From Cricetomys ansorgei (lineage: Eukaryota; Chordata; Mammalia; Rodentia; Nesomyidae): DNA of 64,000 nucleotides. The notes under the pieces are model-generated. The model made no database searches. It was not told the origin of the DNA and saw only the letters and a list, made by a program, of their open reading frames with translations. The translations under genes were made by a program, and so were the position numbers. Of this stretch, positions 1 through 13,045 are shown piece after piece; the stretch's first letter is position 1, and the number at the start of each line of letters is the position of its first letter. The DNA is taken from the NCBI GenBank assembly GCA_026225945.1, contig JAMJFZ010001797.1, forward strand, positions 1,312,001 through 1,376,000, given 5' to 3'.

Positions 1-154
1 GGTTCCTTGCTGCAACTGGGCTGCACTTTCACTTTCACTTGACTCTCTTCATGGGGCCAAGCCTCAAATTCTCTTCATGACCCCTTCATTAACTTTTAGG
101 GGAGATGTGGGATATATTTCAGTGCATTCCTAATATTCACCAGGCTCTAGGTTT

Positions 155-250
155 GATGTCTTTTTTATTGTTCTGGTGCTGGTGTTTAAACCCAGAGCCC
201 TGGGCCTGGGAGGCAGACACTGTACCGTTTGAGCCATAGCCCCAGCCCTG
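155..250 (-). repeat. ID/B4-type SINE fragment
   Basis: The minus-strand form of the tRNA-like SINE body is visible: a 'cccagagccctgggcc' stretch followed by 'gagccatagccccagccc'. It is short and diverged. Confidence 0.55.
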
Positions 251-1215
251 GGTTTGATCCTTAGCATTATAATATAAAAACTGCACTGCTTATTTATTTA
301 AACAGAAGTTGGGCACCATCAGTAACCGGAGAATCCTAGTCTTCAGATTGCTTAAAGCAAAGGGTGCATGGTGAAGGGATCCTAAACGCAGCCCACAGAG
401 AGCAGTTTCTCAGCCCAGCTTTCTGTGACAGCTGGGCAGTTCTGCCCAGCACAGGGTTCAGGAGGGTGAAGTGGCCTTTGCCTCACTCGCTGCTGCTTTT
501 GCAGCTCTATTGGAAGAAAGCCATTCCAGGTCACTTTTGTACTGCTGATGGTCATCTCACACTACACCTATAGGGAGGGCTAAGCAGCTGTGTCAGAGGC
601 CACACGAATCACAGAACTGAAAGTATTTCTCATCTGAGTTTTTTTTTTAAGAGTATGCTATTCTTGGAGAGTAAGAGCAGCACTGCCCGTAGCAGAGGTT
701 AGATACACACGAGAGGCACTGTAAAGGTTCCCAGCCAGAGCCCATGCTTTGACAGAAGGTCATGGTAACTCAATGAAGAGGGGGACACCTACAGGCAAAA
801 TCAGGCTTTTCTGCAAGAAGTTCCTGAGCCCCTGTCAATGTCTCACAAATGCTCAGACACCTGAATTTCTTAACTGCTTTTATGAACTGTTGTCCCTGGC
901 AAGGGCTTCTAAAAGGTAGGGAAACGGCAGTGAAAGAGACTCAGGACTTAGGGTAGAAAACATAACATCAGTAAGAAAAGTGGGGTGTCTCAGAAGTAAG
1001 GACTCTTCTGCTCAACTGATGAGTCTCCATGTGCTAGGAGCGACACTTCAACATGGCAGGAAGACCACAACCTCCATACTTCACTGGAAATGAAGCAACT
1101 TATCTCCCTTTTCACCCTGCCATCAGAGCTTTACAGTTTTAAAATTAATGCATTTTATATTACATTAAAATGAAGATCAATTCTGATAACATTTAGATGG
1201 GGGAGGGGGAACCAC

Positions 1216-1450
1216 TGGGGCTGAAGAGATGGCTCAGCAGTGAAGATCACTGGCTGCTCTTGGGGAGGACTTGGGTTGGATTCCCAGCACCCACTCAGTG
1301 CCCCACAACCACCTGTGACTCCAGTCACAGAGGATCTGAAACCCTTTTCTGAGCTCCACTGACACTAGGCACATTGTACATAAACCCACACGGAGGCTAA
1401 ACATCCATACACATTAAATAATAATAACAACAAACAACAACAACAACAAA
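1216..1450 (+). repeat. B2 SINE
   Basis: The classic B2 head 'gctgaagagatggctcagcag' pattern is followed by 'gattcccagcacccac', the middle 'cacaaccacctgtgactcca' and an AAT/AAC-rich tail. Confidence 0.9.
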
Positions 1451-3767
1451 ACCTACAACATGGGAAAATGATGAAAAGCTATTGTTCAAGGATGGAAAGT
1501 AGCTGCTTAAGTCAATGTGTGAATTATCTCTAGCATGACAATGCGTACAGGAGGTGCTGGATTTGATGTCTCTCCTTCCTTTACATCCCAGATCTAAGGC
1601 ATCAGCACACCCTATCAGCATCCTCTCTTGAGTACATGCAAGATCTAATAGTTCACATCATCACCACTGTTATGTTTCGAGCTACTTGACCTGTCACTTG
1701 AATGTAGATGTTTCACCTTGAGCCATCCTGACAGTCCCAGAGTATCCAGACCCATCTCTCTGGGCAGAGACCTAATAAAGCCCCAGCCTTGATTAAACCC
1801 TTCAGTAAATTCTCATTTTGAAAAGACAAAACCAAAACAAATCCAATATCCTTCCCTTAATCTCACGATTTAGGAATAATCTGCCCACACACGCTCTTCA
1901 GCATGCCCTTCCGTCCTCTTCCTGGGTAGCTCAGTTCCAGTCACACCAGCTTCTCTACGCGCCTGTCACCAGTCAAGCACAATCCCTTGCCAGGGACTTT
2001 TGCACTTGTTCTTTTCTCTAACTTGAACCCATTCCATCCAAGCCAAAGGTCACCTCCAAACGCTTCTAGTATTTGTCCTGGCACTAGTAGACAGCTCACA
2101 GGACTTTTCAGTAACAAAAATGGCCTCAGTGAGTGTCTGTGGCCTCCCTTCAGCTTTTGAACTGAGCGCTCCTTGAGGTGGAGCCGTTTCCCCTCATTCA
2201 TCAGACCTCAGTGCTTGGCATGGTAACCATTCAGGGGATGCGCTCACTGACTGGCTATGCCATGTTTCATGTACCTATGTAATTAAGTGTTGATGCCTTA
2301 CAGGCATTTACCATTTAAATGAAATATTCCCATGTTGGAAAGCGTTTTAGCAACTGGATAGCTTCTAAAAACATTCCCAATGCACACCAGTTTCTCTGGT
2401 AACATGTATGGCTAAACAGAGTATCAGAAACTTCCCCACGAATACAAAGCAATGCACCGCTGGGTCTTTCAAGCCAGTGTAGAGGGAGTGTGCAGTTGAC
2501 TCTGTAGAGAACTCTGAAATGCAAATCTCTGTTAGCATCTTAAGCACACATCCACAGGCTTCTGACTCTGTTAGCTCATTGCCATCTGAATGGGAACATG
2601 CCATTCCCCGAGCCCCAGAGGCAAACACTGCCCTGTGTTTGTCTGTGGTGTCTCTAACCTGCCCGCACCTCTTTCCTGTCTCCAGACAGCAGTCTCCCAT
2701 AGCCTCTTCCTCATGTACTTACCTTTAGAACCAGCTCCAACCCAATGCCAGTTCTCAGCAATTTCCCACTAACGCTGCTTTGATGAAGCTCATCGGTGAC
2801 ATCTATGTTGCCAAATCCAGGGCTGTTTCCTGTCACCTCACTCGGATCACAGAAGCCATCCCATGTGCTTGGTGATTTTTTCCCAGAAACATGCAACTTT
2901 CCAGAACCAATTCTGCTACTTTCCTCTGCGGCCAGCTCTTCGGTTGCTCTTCTTTGTGTTTATCTCACATGGTTGGAGTGTTAACAGAAGCTGAGTTCAG
3001 TTTCTCCCCTATCCCGCAGTGCTCCCAGGGCAGGAACAGGGCAGCTCTGCTTCTTTTAAACTAGGGTTGCCCTTTGTGACCTATTTACAATTATGTCTTT
3101 GTAAAAACAGTAAGCCAAATCAGTATTAGTCTCCAGGAAACCATAGCCCTTTAACCTTGATAATATAATGATTAACAAAGGATTTTCCCATCTTACATTG
3201 GAGTAACATTTTTATTTGGGTCATGGCTGCTGAGAATGAATGTTTAGCTGAGTCACTAAGTTCTGACCAAAGGACATTAAGTGGAAATGCCATGTGATGC
3301 TTTCATAATACCTACCCAAGTGCATGGGATGGTATTTTCCCCATGCTTGTCTCTATCCTGGTACCTGGAATGTAAACCCCAACGTCTTTATCCAGAAGTA
3401 AGATAGGAAGGTTTGGTTCCCTGACCTTATGGGGTACAATACTAGGCTTACATTATATCAAAGCCCAGTCTTATGTGATCAAAGAAACAAATTTCCAGCT
3501 TGGAAAGCCAATGGAAGTTACAGTTTCCTGCCACCTACAACTGAATCTGTTTCTAAACAATACTATCTATCTTCCATGCTCCGCTGTGATAGGTAAGTCA
3601 CAGACACCTAACAACCACGGCAAAACAGGCACATTTCTTCATGGGGTGAACTTCTGCCCAGACAGACAAACGAGGTCAAGAGACTCCAGTGAGAGGAGTT
3701 ATTAGCAATGAGGTTTTAAATAGTGCCCACGTCATTGTATGTAGTCTCAGCTCTGGTTACCTTTTAT

Positions 3768-3846
3768 TTTAAGTGCTGGAAGCTGAACCTGTGGTCTTAC
3801 AATGTAGGCATACCTGTGCTATCCCAATGAGCTACATCTCTAGCCC
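3768..3846 (-). repeat. ID/B4-like SINE fragment
   Basis: It reads 'aagtgctggaagctgaacc' to 'atgagctacatctctagcccc', the reversed tRNA-like body of ID/B4 SINEs. Confidence 0.5.
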
Positions 3847-4004
3847 CACTTTTAGTATACAACCACAGAGACGCACTGTGAATGTGGTTAAAACCAAGCC
3901 TCTGTATTTCCATACTTCTCCACATCCACACAGTCTCATACCTCAAGGGTCCCACTGCTCACTGCCTGGCATCACCTGGCATCGTCCCTCATTCTTTGTC
4001 TTGC

Positions 4005-4200
4005 TTTTTTGTTTTTCTGAAATAGGGCTGGTCTCCAACTCAGCATGTAACCCAAGCTGGCCTTGAACCAATGGTCCTTCAGCTTCCAGCTCATACATAC
4101 ACATATAGAGGTATGTGCCACTGTGTATGTGTATGTGCCACATACACATTCCTACCTCATCTGTATACACGAACAGATACGTGCCACCGCACCCAGCTCC
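4005..4200 (-). repeat. B1-related SINE, diverged
   Basis: A 'gaaatagggctggtctccaac' start, then 'caagctggccttgaacc', resembles reversed B1. The 3' part carries a duplicated 'gtgccac..tacacat' stretch. Confidence 0.5.
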
Positions 4201-4636
4201 TTCCTTCTTTAATTTACCTGAGGTAGGATGGGCAGAGGACCCTCTCTTTATGCTCCTGTAGTCCAACACATACCTCTAGGCACACTAAGGTCATTGTTTT
4301 AGCCTCAGATTAAAATAACTAGCTTTAATTTAAAATACTTAGATTTAGGGTCAAGAGTCACAACTGACAAACCTACCCTATCATTTACGGCCTAATAGAT
4401 TTCAGAGGAAGTTAAATCTTCTAACTCTCCGATTCTCCGCTTTTCAGACGGAGACAACATCTCAGTGTTGTCAGGATTAGGTTAGGCCAGGGAGACGGTG
4501 GCATCTGCTTGGTAACACTGTTCACCTTGCACAGGGTGCGATGGCTCAGTCAGCTACAGCTAAGCTCATCATCTAAGTCAAAACCACATTAGAAACATTC
4601 GGTTTTCTGAATGCAACTACTTAATTAACTAATTCT

Positions 4637-4817
4637 CATTGTGTGCATGTGGATGATGTGTGTCGGGGTGTGCATGTGCCCTGGCTTGTCTGTGGAGATC
4701 AGAATACAGCTCTGTGGGGTCAGTTCTCTCCTTTATGTGAGTTTTGGGGATCAAATTCGGGTTGGCAGCCTTGAGCAGCAAGCACCTTTACCCACTGAGC
4801 CATCTTGCTGGCCCAGC
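4637..4817 (-). repeat. B3 SINE
   Basis: A GT-rich start, then 'ggatcaaattcgggttgg' and the end 'cactgagccatcttgctggccc', identify a reversed B3/B2-type SINE. Confidence 0.75.
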
Positions 4818-5624
4818 CTTCTAATGTCTTATCCAGATAAGACAGCATGCTTAGTCATTTATGAAATCAGATGGCCTTACAGCTCCCAGAATATTCTTTG
4901 AAATGTAGGTACATCATTCACATCTCCTAATAGAGTTCATTATAAAATGTTGATACTAGGAAATGATGTCCATATTCTATAAACAGTGCAAAAAAAATTA
5001 GCTACTTATCCACATAGAGCTATTAAAGTATAAGTTCTTACATCAGTCTGCCATTAGGAACAAGATGAAAGGGCTCCCTTTTACCCTGAAAAGCCTGGAA
5101 GAACAGTAACAGAAAGGTATTTCTGAGGAATACAGCGATGCTGAGAGCTATTGAGAGCTGGGTACAACACCCTTCCCAGAACCGAAGGAAGTGATGACTA
5201 ATCTCAGAGAGACAGAGTGAGAATGGGAGGCTGTCCCGAACCGTGCAAACAAGCCAGCAGAGAACCTCAGTTACAAGCAAACAAAAGGCCCTTGAAAATC
5301 ACCATCATGTGCTGTCATGCATGTCTGCCATTCCAGCCATCGGGGGTATTATTTAACAAACAAATGCTCATTGAAGATTTATCATGTGCTCAGCACTGCC
5401 ACAAAAGAGGAAACTCTGAATAATATCTATCATTACAAGGTGACATTAACACAAACTAGAAAATAGAAAGCAAGAGACATATTTAAAATATACAGCAACA
5501 CAAAGTATAATTGCATATATGTATTCAAGCAAAGACTATATAATTCACAAATTATGAGGGACTGAAAAGCTAGATTCTGAAAGCTGATATAGTCATACAA
5601 TTTATTTATCATCATTATCATCAT

Positions 5625-5705
5625 TGTCCCTACTGCAGTGCCAGGAATCAATCCCTGGCCTTCTGCATGCAAGGTGACTATCCTACCACTGAGCTATATC
5701 TCCAC
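5625..5705 (-). repeat. ID/B4-like SINE fragment
   Basis: It ends with 'ctaccactgagctatatctcc', the reversed ID-type tRNA-like head. Confidence 0.55.
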
Positions 5706-5759
5706 ACGTGGGTCAGGCTTTAAGGGACAGGAAGGTAAAACATGCAAAGAAGGAAAAAG

Positions 5760-5880
5760 GAAGACAGGCATGCAGGTGTATGCCTGCAATCCCAGTAATA
5801 GGAAGCCTGTGGCAGGGGACTACGAGGCCAACCTGGGCTACAGAGCAAGGCCCTGTCTCAAAATAAAGGAAAGGGATACA
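5760..5880 (+). repeat. B1 SINE
   Basis: It reads 'tatgcctgcaatcccagtaa' through 'gcaaggccctgtctcaaaat', forward B1. Confidence 0.8.
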
Positions 5881-5944
5881 ACATAAGAACTAAGAACCGG
5901 GAGGCAGGACTGAGTGAAATATTAGTGTGGCGGTAAAAGGATAT

Positions 5945-5950
<6 letters not shown>

Positions 5951-5997
<47 letters not shown>
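5951..5997. repeat. (CA)n microsatellite
   Basis: About 22 uninterrupted CA units are present. Confidence 0.97.
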
Positions 5998-5998
<1 letters not shown>

Positions 5999-6057
5999 GG
6001 GAAGCACACGGTTAACAAAACTAACAGGTTAGAGCCAGGACATCTTAAAGTTTGAGC

Positions 6058-6206
6058 AGTGAGGTGTGGTGTGGTGAGGTGTGGCAGCAAAGCCTTCAAT
6101 CCTAGCGCTCAAAAGGCAGAGGCTGACTGGTCTTTGAACCCAGTCTGGTCTACACAGTGAACTCCTGGCAAGCCAGGGCTACACAGTGAGGCCCTGTCCG
6201 AAAAAC
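6058..6206 (+). repeat. B1 SINE
   Basis: Forward B1 body with 'tggtctacacagtgaactcc' and 'gccagggctacacagtgagg'. Confidence 0.8.
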
Positions 6207-6529
6207 AACAACAGTGACTTCAGGGCAGAGGGGCACAATGATAATCCAAGGAGAGGAGTTTTAAAAGTAAACACAGGAGTAATAAAGGCTTGGGAGCACG
6301 GGTCCATGCTGGGAAGTCAGCGAGAGGAAGAAGCCGCTGTGAGGTGTGGATTAGAACAGAGGCAGCAGACATCCAGACAAACGTCAAAAGCGTGGTTGGC
6401 TATGCGGATGATCATGGCAGCTGTCAAGTACAAGCTGAGAATGCATTCTGATATCTTTTCCAGATTGCAAATAGGGGTCTCTTCGGGCTTGAAATGTCAA
6501 GAGTTTCCGTCAAACTCAGAAAAAAGGGA

Positions 6530-6625
6530 GGCTATTGGCACACACCTCTGATGCCAGGCTTCAGGAAGCAGAGGAAAGAGGATGTGAGGCCATCTTGGGC
6601 TGCACAGCAGGACCTTGTCTCAACA
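6530..6625 (+). repeat. B1 SINE, diverged
   Basis: Forward B1 with 'ctgatgccaggcttcagg' and the end 'gcaggaccttgtctcaa'. Confidence 0.6.
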
Positions 6626-6669
6626 AAGACACTCTGTGAGAAAATGGAGATGTTGTTTGAGTCACCATT

Positions 6670-6770
6670 GAGTCTATAATCCCAGAACTAGAGAGGCTGA
6701 GGCAGGAGGATCAAGAGTGCAGGGCCATCCAAAGCTACATAGCAAGACCTTGTCTACAAACAATAAAAGA
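6670..6770 (+). repeat. B1 SINE fragment
   Basis: Forward B1: 'ctataatcccagaactagag' to 'agcaagaccttgtctac'. It lies just after the previous copy in the same orientation. Confidence 0.65.
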
Positions 6771-6789
6771 AACCGAGAAAGATTATTTT

Positions 6790-6982
6790 GGGGTGTGTGT
6801 GTGCGCGTGTGCATGTGCACACATGCGTGCGTGTATGGCACAGCCACATTTGAAGGTCACAGGATACTTTCCAGAGTTAAGTTTTTCTTTTTCCTTTCTA
6901 CTGTGGGTTCTAGGGACTGAACTTGGGTCAAGAGGCTCATGTGGCAAATGCCTTTACCCACTGAGCAGTCTCACTGGCCCGT
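6790..6982 (-). repeat. B3 SINE with GT/GC-rich start
   Basis: A mixed GT/GC stretch leads into 'gggttctagggactgaac' and 'cccactgagcagtctcac', reversed B3. Confidence 0.65.
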
Positions 6983-7130
6983 ATTAGTTCAGTAAGAACT
7001 ATTTAAAAATAAGTCAAGAGTCAAACAGGTAATATTCTCATACACTCCTCCGTCACTGTACTTTCTATCTTCTGTGTTTGGCGTATACATGGGTTCATAC
7101 ACTTCAGTGCAGAGGCCAGAGGTTACAGGA

Positions 7131-7581
7131 TGTTGTGGGAGATTTTAGTTATGGATAATGTTCCAGTAAGCTGTCCTTGAAGCAAGTAAAGGATTCACTG
7201 CCTACCGGTAAACAAATGAGTGGCTACACGGCTCTCCACAAGAATGGGACACTCCTTAGCCTTAAGGCAGATGAAGGTTAGGGTCCACTGATTTGTATAT
7301 TGGAAGGCTGGGTGGAGACAGAGAAGATTTGGAATAAAAAAGAACTAGGGCTGGGGCAGAGGGAAAGGAGAGAGACAGACAGTAGAGAACAAGGAAGAAG
7401 AAGCTAGCGAGCAGGAGAACTAAGAGGAGAGCATGGGGTGAGGAAGACTTGGAGTGAGCTCTCTGCCTGGCTGCCCGGGTATAGGATTCCCTGAGATTTG
7501 ACATGGTTTGTGATTAATAAAGAACATTGGAAATTTCAACAATGGACTCTTCATTAAGCGCCCGAGCTTTACTTTAACACA
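7131..7581 (+). mobile_element. Probable solo LTR of an ERV
   Basis: The stretch opens with TGTTGTGGGAG and closes near TTAACACA. An AATAAA lies at 7516-7521, about 60 nt before the end, and the body is purine-rich, as in several rodent ERVK-type LTRs. I see no second LTR, internal coding sequence or clear target duplication. Exact ends are tentative. Confidence 0.5.
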
Positions 7582-7617
7582 ATCAGATGTCTTCCTCTGC
7601 TGCTCTCAACATCATTG

Positions 7618-7838
7618 TTTTAGACAAGGTCTCTCACACAATCCATAGCTCACTGGATGCCTACACTGGCTGGCCAGTGAGCTCCCAGGGTCTTCCTGTC
7701 TCTGCTTTCAGTGCAGTGACGACAGGATCAAAGTGCCTGCCATACCCAGTTTTTACGTAGGTGCCAGGGAGATGGACCCTGATGCTCATTCCCGCACAGC
7801 AAACCCTTCAGCCACCACATCTTCTCTCCAGCCCTGCA
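7618..7838 (-). repeat. B1/B3-like composite SINE relic
   Basis: It opens 'agacaaggtctctcacac' and closes 'cttctctccagccc', consistent with old reversed SINE sequence. Confidence 0.45.
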
Positions 7839-7987
7839 CCGTCAGCTTAAAAAAATATATTGTTCTTTTGTAATTACACAAGTATGACCAGTGACAGACT
7901 AGGAAACTAAGCTAAACAGCACCAAAGCTGTCTAGAGTCATAAAGACGGTAAGAGGAGGGGTCAGAATTCAAAATATTCCTGGATCC

Positions 7988-8135
7988 TTTTTGTTTTTGA
8001 GACAAGGTTTCTCTATAAAGCCCTGACTGGCCAGGAACTTGCTATGTAGATCAAGCTGGCTGTGAACTCCCAGAGATCCACTGCCCTCTGCTTTTTAAGT
8101 GCTGGTGCTAAAGGCATGTGTCACTATGCCAGGTC
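7988..8135 (-). repeat. B1 SINE
   Basis: Reversed B1 starting 'gagacaaggtttctctataa' and ending 'aaaggcatgtgtcactatgc'. Confidence 0.85.
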
Positions 8136-9574
8136 TGTATTTTGGGATCTGAAATCTCTTATATTTAGAGCGAAGTGGGTGGAGTACTTAGAAGGTGACA
8201 AGAAGTGTGTTGTCTCAACGTTAGACATACGCCAACCTAAATGTTCACATATGACCAGCAGTGGACGGACAAGCCGAGCATCTAACCCAGAAGTGGGAAT
8301 GAACAGGGCTGTGTAGAACCACTGCTTATATCATATCATATCAATCAACACCTGAGATCAAAGTCTCTCAGAGTAAGCTGGTCTGAAACAGGTAAGGAGA
8401 GAAAGGTATGGAGGGCAGAGAGAGGTCAGGACAAAAGGCTCTAAGACAACACTTGCAGACTTTCTATGATGGTGGACATCCTTCCGATCTACACTGCAAG
8501 ACCTCTCACTCCCAGTCACTTCTGGCCTCTCAATTCTTGAAATGTGGTTAGTTCAACTAAGGGATAAAGGTCAAAGTAACTCTAGGCCCTAAAGGAGCAC
8601 AGGCGTAGAGACGGCATCCTGCATGCATGAAGCCCTAAGTTCAGTCACCAGCACTACACAGAAACAGGGCCTCGCTGTGCAGCCCAGACTGGCCTAGAAC
8701 TCTCCTGCTGAGCCATGTCACTGGGTTAAATTTAAATAAATGTAAGCAAGTAAATTATAAGCAATTCAGGATTGAAGGATGAAGTTCAAGACTGCTGTGA
8801 CTAGGATGTTTGTGTTTCCCCAAGTTCCCATGTTGAATTCCTTACCATTAACAGTACTGGGCCCTCGTGAAGGGGACTGGCCCTTCCTTACAAGAGGCCA
8901 GGAACTGGTTAGTCCACTGGACCACACAGTAGCATCACAGAAGCAGAGTGAGCCCTCACAAGGCACCAAATCTGCTGGTGCTTTGGTCTTCTCAGACTCC
9001 TAAACCGTGTGCGATACATTTGTGTTGTTCTTAAGACATTCAGAGTTTTGCTCTAGCAGCTTAAATGAACCAGCAGAAAGGTGAGGCCCAACAGCAGGTT
9101 GGAGGAGAGCAGGCCTCCTACAGAGAAGCCCGTGTAGGCCGAATCACACCGCTTCCGATATCTAACCAGGTGTGTAACAGAAGGCAAATTGTCAAAACTT
9201 GTGTGAGTATTCTATCACAGGATTATTCTGATTAAAATACATATTTTTTTAAAAGAAATAGTTCTCTTTGGTTGATATTTGCCAAGAAATATGTGTGTGT
9301 GTGTGTGTGTGTATGTGTAAAATATAGAGCGACTTAACAAAACAGGTATTTCCCATTTTTGATTAAACTGATGGTTCTTTTAAAATCCCTTACAGGTAAG
9401 TTGGTGCTTTGGAAAGTCTTATTTCTGAAAACAAAACCGCAGCTTCACAAGAACCAGCCAGTGTGTGCAAAGCTCTGGAATCAAGCTCAACACTGCTTTA
9501 GATAATCAAAGCTGATTCGTTTTAGTGCTGTATTTAGATACATTTACTGTGTTAAGAGAATAGAGCACACTTTT

Positions 9575-9710
9575 ATCCCCAACACTTCAGGGGCAGAAGC
9601 AGGTGGATCTCCGTGAGTTTGAAGCCTGCCTGGTCAACAGAGCAAGTTCCAGGCCAGGCAGGGCTACACAGTGAGACCCTGTCCAAAAAGAAAAATAAAT
9701 ATGAAATAAA
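9575..9710 (+). repeat. B1 SINE
   Basis: Forward B1: 'ggggcagaagcaggtggatc' through 'ctacacagtgagaccctgtc' and an A-rich tail. Confidence 0.85.
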
Positions 9711-10117
9711 AAGGTTATACAGGTAACTATCACACTTTTATTTATCTTTATTCATATATGTTATTTACTTTTTCTTCATTTTCTTTACTCTTATACTGAG
9801 AATGCCATGAAACTTGTCAATCTTTTTAGGCAAGACACTTTTATTTGTAGAATAGCTAGATAGTTCAAGTATGCTCATTTAATGATACATGTTTACAAAA
9901 GCACACAGTTGAGTGGTATTCTTCTCAGCATATTATCGGTATCCTAACTCCAGGCTGAAGTTCTAGTATTTTCAGTAGCCAGTGACAATTCCCAAAGGGA
10001 ATCAGACTCATGAAGCAACTGAGGACACCTCAGTCCTTGGATGAAATGAACCCTGTAAGGTCCTGCAAGTGGAAGAGTCTGGAACAAAGTGTGCACCATC
10101 ACAGCATCAGAAGCTGT

Positions 10118-10345
10118 TAGATGGCTGGAGAGATAGATGCTCAGTGCTTAAGAGCTCTTGATGCTCTCGAGGACCCAGATTTAGTTCTTGGCACTCATGT
10201 GGTGGCTTACAACTACCTGTAATTCAGTTCTAGGGGGTCTGACACCCTCTTCCACGTGGGCACAGGCTTGTGCATATTGTATATACAAACATACACATGG
10301 GCAGGCAAACACTCATTCATATAAAATAAATCAATCATCAAATTG
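10118..10345 (+). repeat. B2 SINE
   Basis: Forward B2 beginning 'ggctggagagatagatgctc', with the middle 'tgtaattcagttctaggggg' and a tail 'cataaaataaatc'. Confidence 0.85.
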
Positions 10346-10395
10346 AGTTTCAAAAAAAATAAAAAAAGTTGCCGAGTACTAGGATTTAATTTTTT

Positions 10396-10540
10396 CTGAC
10401 CAGAGAGATGGCTCAGTGCCTGCAACTGAGACTGACAAGCCGAGTTTGATCCCCAGGACCCACACGGTAGAAGGGGAGGACCAATTCCTACAAGCTGTCC
10501 TCCGACCTCCACACATACACACACGAGATAAAGATGTAAT
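10396..10540 (+). repeat. B2/B4-type SINE fragment
   Basis: It begins 'ccagagagatggctcagtgc', continues 'gatccccaggacccacac' and ends in CA-rich sequence. Confidence 0.65.
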
Positions 10541-11199
10541 TTAAAATTGTTTCCTATCTTAAAATAATATTTACACATTAACTCATGATGCCATTGGGAA
10601 AGACGCATAGATAGTCAAACTTAAATTCAGTGCTGCCATTTTTCTTTAAAAAGTGAACCCCTGAGCCAGAGCATATAGTAGAAAACTGTAAAAGCTCAAA
10701 AATTCAAGAACTGAAAGAAATCTCTTATCACACCATCTCTGAAAAGGATTGCCACTCTAAAAAGTACTCAGTGGTTTAGTCATTTTTAATGCGCCAGAAC
10801 AGGAAAAATGCCAAGTCCACATTTTTCTTACAGATGGATGTTCCTCTTATAGCAACCACAGGGACAGCCCTCCTTGGCTAGGAAGGGGTTTAGGCCACTT
10901 CCCCAACTGCATGGCTACAGACCATCCCCAGTGGAAACGCCTGCCTCCGGCATGCCAGCCACTCTGTCATTTAATGCATGCTGTGGAATAGAGTCTGCTG
11001 TGTTCTCCTGTCTTCCCAATGCCCACCCCAGTGTCTGGCAGATAGTAAGAACTTGATAATGTTTGTTGGATACATTCAACAAAAGTTCAGAAAACCTCCT
11101 GTTTTCTCAGGAAGGCACCAATGACTTCCTGGGAAGCAGAGTTCACAATAAAGCTACTAAAACCATAAAAGGTCTCTTTATCATCATCATCATCACCAT

Positions 11200-11286
11200 C
11201 GAGACAGGGTTTCTCTGTTGTAACTCGGGTTGTCCTGGAACTCCCGAGTGCTGGGATTAAAGGCACGCACCACCACCGCCAGGACT
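11200..11286 (-). repeat. B1 SINE with internal deletion
   Basis: Reversed B1: 'gagacagggtttctctgttg' jumps directly to 'ctcccgagtgctgggatt', so the middle third is missing. Confidence 0.8.
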
Positions 11287-12944
11287 GAAAGATCACTTTA
11301 ATTAGAAGAATTTTCTTGATTTTTTTTTTTTCTTTTTAAAGTTCAGGTGCTGAACTAAACATCTGTAATAAACGGAAAGACTGAATACCCATTGCATTCT
11401 AGGTATTTTCTTGGAAAGTGACCTACAGCACATTTTTATTTCCTATTTCAACTTGTACTAATTCTCTCAACTTTGTTTGACCTGAATTTTATTTAAGTTG
11501 ATCTTTTGGGCTGAATACTATTTTTACATTTTTAGAACATTTAGAAGAATGTTTTAGACTATATAATTCTAATCTAACTGCAAGGAAATAAATTCTACTT
11601 AAATGAGGGGAAGAAATATGTCCTTGTTCTTCTAAAAATAGCAATGCCACAGAAGACAGAGAAGCTGTGGACACACGCTAGAGAAGGAGGAGGATAGCAC
11701 AAGGGTTACTACTGGATTTCCTGGCAAAGTTGGATAAAGACAACAAAGGCTCCGTATTAAATACTGAAGCTGTCAACCATAACACATCTGAGAATCTAGG
11801 GGCAGAGGGTATAATATTGAAATTATGTTCAAATGACTTAGAGAAAGTCTTATATATGAACATACATGTGCAGGTACATACACAGGCCCTGAAGGAGCAA
11901 GCAAGTGTACTCACAAGCCCAACTCATAAAGCAACTAGCACAAAATCTGAATGACAGGTGAGTCTAGGTAGAAGATTCTCAGATATTCTTTGCATGTTTT
12001 TTCAAACTTAAAAGTTTTATATAATTTCTAAGTAAAACACAAAAATTAGCAAGTAAAAGTTGTTCGTTTTTTTCCTAGTTTTACATTACATCTCTGTTAA
12101 AATTCATATATTTTTGTTTCACTTACATACCTCAAATACTCAAGATTATTTTTAATGAAACGCACTAAAAATACTGAGTTTCCTGGTTCCTCTGTACATA
12201 GGAACTAAGGAACTAAGTTGTTCTCTGGCCATACACATACACAAGCATACACAGCCATACACAGCAGAACATGTCTTAGTTACATGAAGTCTTTTCACAG
12301 ATGCCTCCTTAATTCTTTAAAAACATAAAAGCCATTTGTAGCCCAAGGGTCACATGAACACAGGCCTCCCCAACATATGACTCAGCGATTCTTCGCTTGG
12401 AGGTTAACTAGCCCCGGGCTCTTCCCTCAGTATTCCAATCCACAGAACTAGCCTAAGCATGCTTCCAAAGGCCAGTGGTTACCACCAAGCAGTCCTAAGT
12501 TAGCAGCCTTCCCAGTTTTCCTTTAGACTCTCCATTGAGAGGCATGCCTATGCAAATGACTCTCAGGAGCCCTTGGACCCGGTGCTGCTCCTAGGACTGC
12601 TCTAATAGACAAATGTGTCTTTCACATCTCACAAGGCGATTAACAGCTTGAGGTTTAAGTGATCTACCTGGGTATTGCTGATCTAAACGGCTGGGCTGAA
12701 GTATGCAGAAGGGTTACAGCCAGAGACTGAAGGCTCTAAGGAGGCTGCAAGCCTAAGGGACGACCTACTTCGTACAGTCTCATTATGAGGCTTAAAAGAG
12801 TAAATCTGTAATCACCACGGTGCGCTAGAACACAGCAGAACTGATGTGTCTCAGACAAGCCCCTAAGAGGCCTTGCAGCTTTTACCTTTGCCCTCTTGGA
12901 ACATTCGTCCCTGCTGCCATGTTTGAAATACCCTGGGAGGGGGC

Positions 12945-13045
12945 CGCAAATTTGGCTCAGGGGTAGAATGTTTGCCTAGTCAAGTACATGAGGCCTTCAG
13001 TTCAATTCCAAGCACCACAAACACAACAACAGAAAAACAAAACCA
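12945..13045 (+). repeat. ID-type SINE
   Basis: Forward tRNA-like head 'ttggctcaggggtagaatg' and 'tgcctagtcaagtac', followed by an AAC/A-rich tail. Confidence 0.7.
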
